A program made the translations under genes and the position numbers. Source: Nemertoderma westbladi (lineage: Eukaryota > Xenacoelomorpha > Nemertodermatida > Nemertodermatidae). Taken from it: 64,000 nt of DNA. The notes under the pieces are model-generated. The model made no database searches. It was not told the origin of the DNA and was given only the letters and a program-made list of their open reading frames with translations. The stretch is taken from the NCBI GenBank assembly GCA_032718475.1, contig JAUCBJ010007727.1, forward strand, positions 1 to 64,000, written 5' to 3'. Below, piece by piece: positions 37,001-40,000 of this stretch (the stretch's first letter is position 1; every line of letters begins with the position of its first letter).

Positions 37001-40000
37001 TTCCTTTTGGAAACAGAGTGGAAGGGTTTACTGTGGAAGATCACCCATGGTGGTGAACAGGCATTCCTTTAGGAAACAGAGTGGAGGGGTTTACTGTGAA
37101 AGATCACCCATGGTGGTGAACAGGCATTCCTTTAGGAAACAGAGTGGAAGGGTTTACTGTGAAAGATCACCCATGGTGGTGAACATGCATTCTTTTAGGA
37201 AACAGAGTGGAGGGGTTTACTGTGAAAGATCACCCATGGTGGTGAACAGGCATTCCTTTAGGAAACAGAGTGGAAGGGTTTAATGTGGAAGATCACCCAT
37301 GGTGGTGAACAGGCATTCCTTTAGGAAACAGAGTGGAGGGGTTTACTGTGAAAGATCACCCATGGTGGCGAACAGGCATTCCTTTAGGAAACAGAGTGGA
37401 AGGGTTTACTGTGGAAGATCACCCATGGTGGTGAACAAGCATTCCTTTAGGAAACAGAGTGGAAGGGTTTAATGTGGAAGATCACCCATAGTGCTGAACA
37501 GTCATTCCTTTTGGAAACAGAGTGGAAGGGTTTACTGTGGAAGATCACCCATGGTGGTGAACAGGCATTCCTTTAGGAAACAGAGTGGAAGGGTTTAATG
37601 TGGAAGATCACCCATAGTGCTGAACAGTCATTCCTTTTGGAAACAGAGTGGATGGGTTTACTGTGAAAGATCACCCATGGTGGCGAACAGGCATTCCTTT
37701 AGGAAACAGAGTGGAAGGGTTTACTGTGGAAGATCACCCATTGTGGTGAACAGGCATTCCTTTAGGAAACAGAGTGGAAGGGTTTACTGTGGAAGATCAC
37801 CCATGGTGGTGAACAGGCATTCCTTTAGGAAACAGAGTGGAGGGGTTTACTGTGAAAGATCACCCATGGTGGTGAACAGGCATTCCTTTAGGAAACAGAG
37901 TGGAGGGGTTTACTGTGGAAGATCACCCATGGTGGTGAACAGGCATTCCTTTAGGAAACAGAGTGGAAGGGTTTAATGTGGAAGATCACCCATAGTGCTG
38001 AACAGTCATTCCTTTTGGAAACAGAGTGGAAGGGTTTACTGTGGAAGATCACCCATGGTGGTGAACAGGCATTCCTTTAGGAAACAGAGTGGAGGGGTTT
38101 ACTGTGAAAGATCACCCATGGTGGTGAACAGGCATTCCTTTAGGAAACAAAGTGGAGGGGTTTACTGTGAAAGATCACCCATGGTGGCGAACAGGCATTC
38201 CTTTAGGAAACAGAGTGGAGGGGTTTACTGTGAAAGATCACCCATGGTGGAGAACAGGCATTCCTTTAGGAAACAGAGTGGAAGGGTTTAATGTGGAAGA
38301 TCACCCATGGTGGTGAACAGGCATTCCTTTAGGAAACAGAGTGGAAGGGTTTACTGTTGAAGATTTTTACTGTTATTATTTATTTAATGAAAATCGGTTG
38401 CGATAAACTTATGTATATTCGTGTACCTTTACCTTTATATTCGTGTACTTTTAGAGAAAAAAACATACTTCTATCAAAATACACTATAAAAATATACGGG
38501 ACAATAGTAAAGTGTAAAGAAGAAAAAAAAAGGGGGGGGGGGGGGGGGGGGGTGAAAGTTCACTCTTTAGTATGCGTAATACCTTTTTAGAAAAAATGTA
38601 TCATGAAAAAAAGTGAAAAAGAAACACTATGAAATAAAGTGAAAGTGACATAGTTTAGTTGCAAGGTGATGCTGAGTCTTAATCTCACCTCTTAAAATAC
38701 CGTGTTCTATGTCATCTAAAGTGAAGACCATGCCGCCGATATTGTAAGCGTTACATCTCCAGAACTGTTTAATATCGAGTACAGACTTGGGAAGACTTTG
38801 TTGGCGAACCAGACTATGTAAAGTTAAACTATTATAGATATCTATAAAAAATATTAGTAAAATAATGTTAAGGAAAATATTAGCAAGATATAACAATAAT
38901 TGGAATGAACACATATCATATGACGTCACAGGAATAAATACCCCCAGTCACAAAGAGTTACTGAAGCTCGAGATTTACAACCACTATTTCTAGATTCGCG
39001 TTACTTTATTTTATCCACGATTGTTGTCGTGCATGAACTGCATAACGTTTAGGAAGAAATCTCATTAATCATAAGAAATTCGAGGGATTATGAAACCCAT
39101 AGAGTAGAAGGTTAGTAATTATTACCGAAGCCTCAAACGACTACTACTATAACTGTACAAGATACCAACCAAGGCCACTATAATAATCATCTCGCAGAGA
39201 TAGCACAGCTTGTAGTCGGTTTTCTATCTGGAATTTTCTTCTCAGATTCCCAGAATAAAATAAATTATTATAAGTCAGTATGATTTATTCGCCTAATTAT
39301 ATTGGGTTAATTTAGATTTTTATAATTTACAACTGACATTGTTCGTTGGTATATATAGAGGTTGGTGGATTCGATATAAGGGCCGTGCACAAATAGTGAT
39401 GTCACGGTTGGGGGGGGGGGGGGGGGGGGGGTGGTTTTGCCAACACTTTTCACTTTTTAGCTGATAGTTCATCGTTATAATAGCGAATTTATCGCATCTT
39501 TGAGTTTAACTCATATTAATTTAATATCCATTTTGTGTTTTAAAATCCTCCAGAACTAATAGAAAGAATATAATTTTATAATATAATATTTATAATACTA
39601 AATACTGTATATAAATATATATTATAAATTATAATAAAATATTACTAAATAATACCGGCACCAGAATTAACATATACGGTATTAACTTAATAATTTCAAA
39701 TTTAACACTTTTTATACCGATTATTTTTGTGACGTGATGTTCAAAGGGGGAGGGGGTGTTACAAAATTCGTGACAGATTGTGAAAGAGAGGGGCGGGGCG
39801 GGGGGGGGGGGGGGGGTTCGTCAAAAATAGCGTGACATCCTTAACGCATTTAATTTGACGCATTTAATTACAGTTGCTATTGTTACATTATTAAGAGGAG
39901 ATTGAACGAAAGCACCAATTTAATTGAATTAAAAGGTCACCATCACGGCTCACTCTATAACTAAACTCCAAAGTTGCGAAGAACTCCAGAAAATAATCGA

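Noticed and set aside
35221-38291. Open frames across the 63-bp minisatellite
   Set aside because: The period is a multiple of three and frames are broken wherever the CATAGTGCTGA variant occurs. This is repeat-driven and not coding.
35171-38365. CRISPR-like array
   Set aside because: Units are contiguous with no unique spacers and the genome is eukaryotic.
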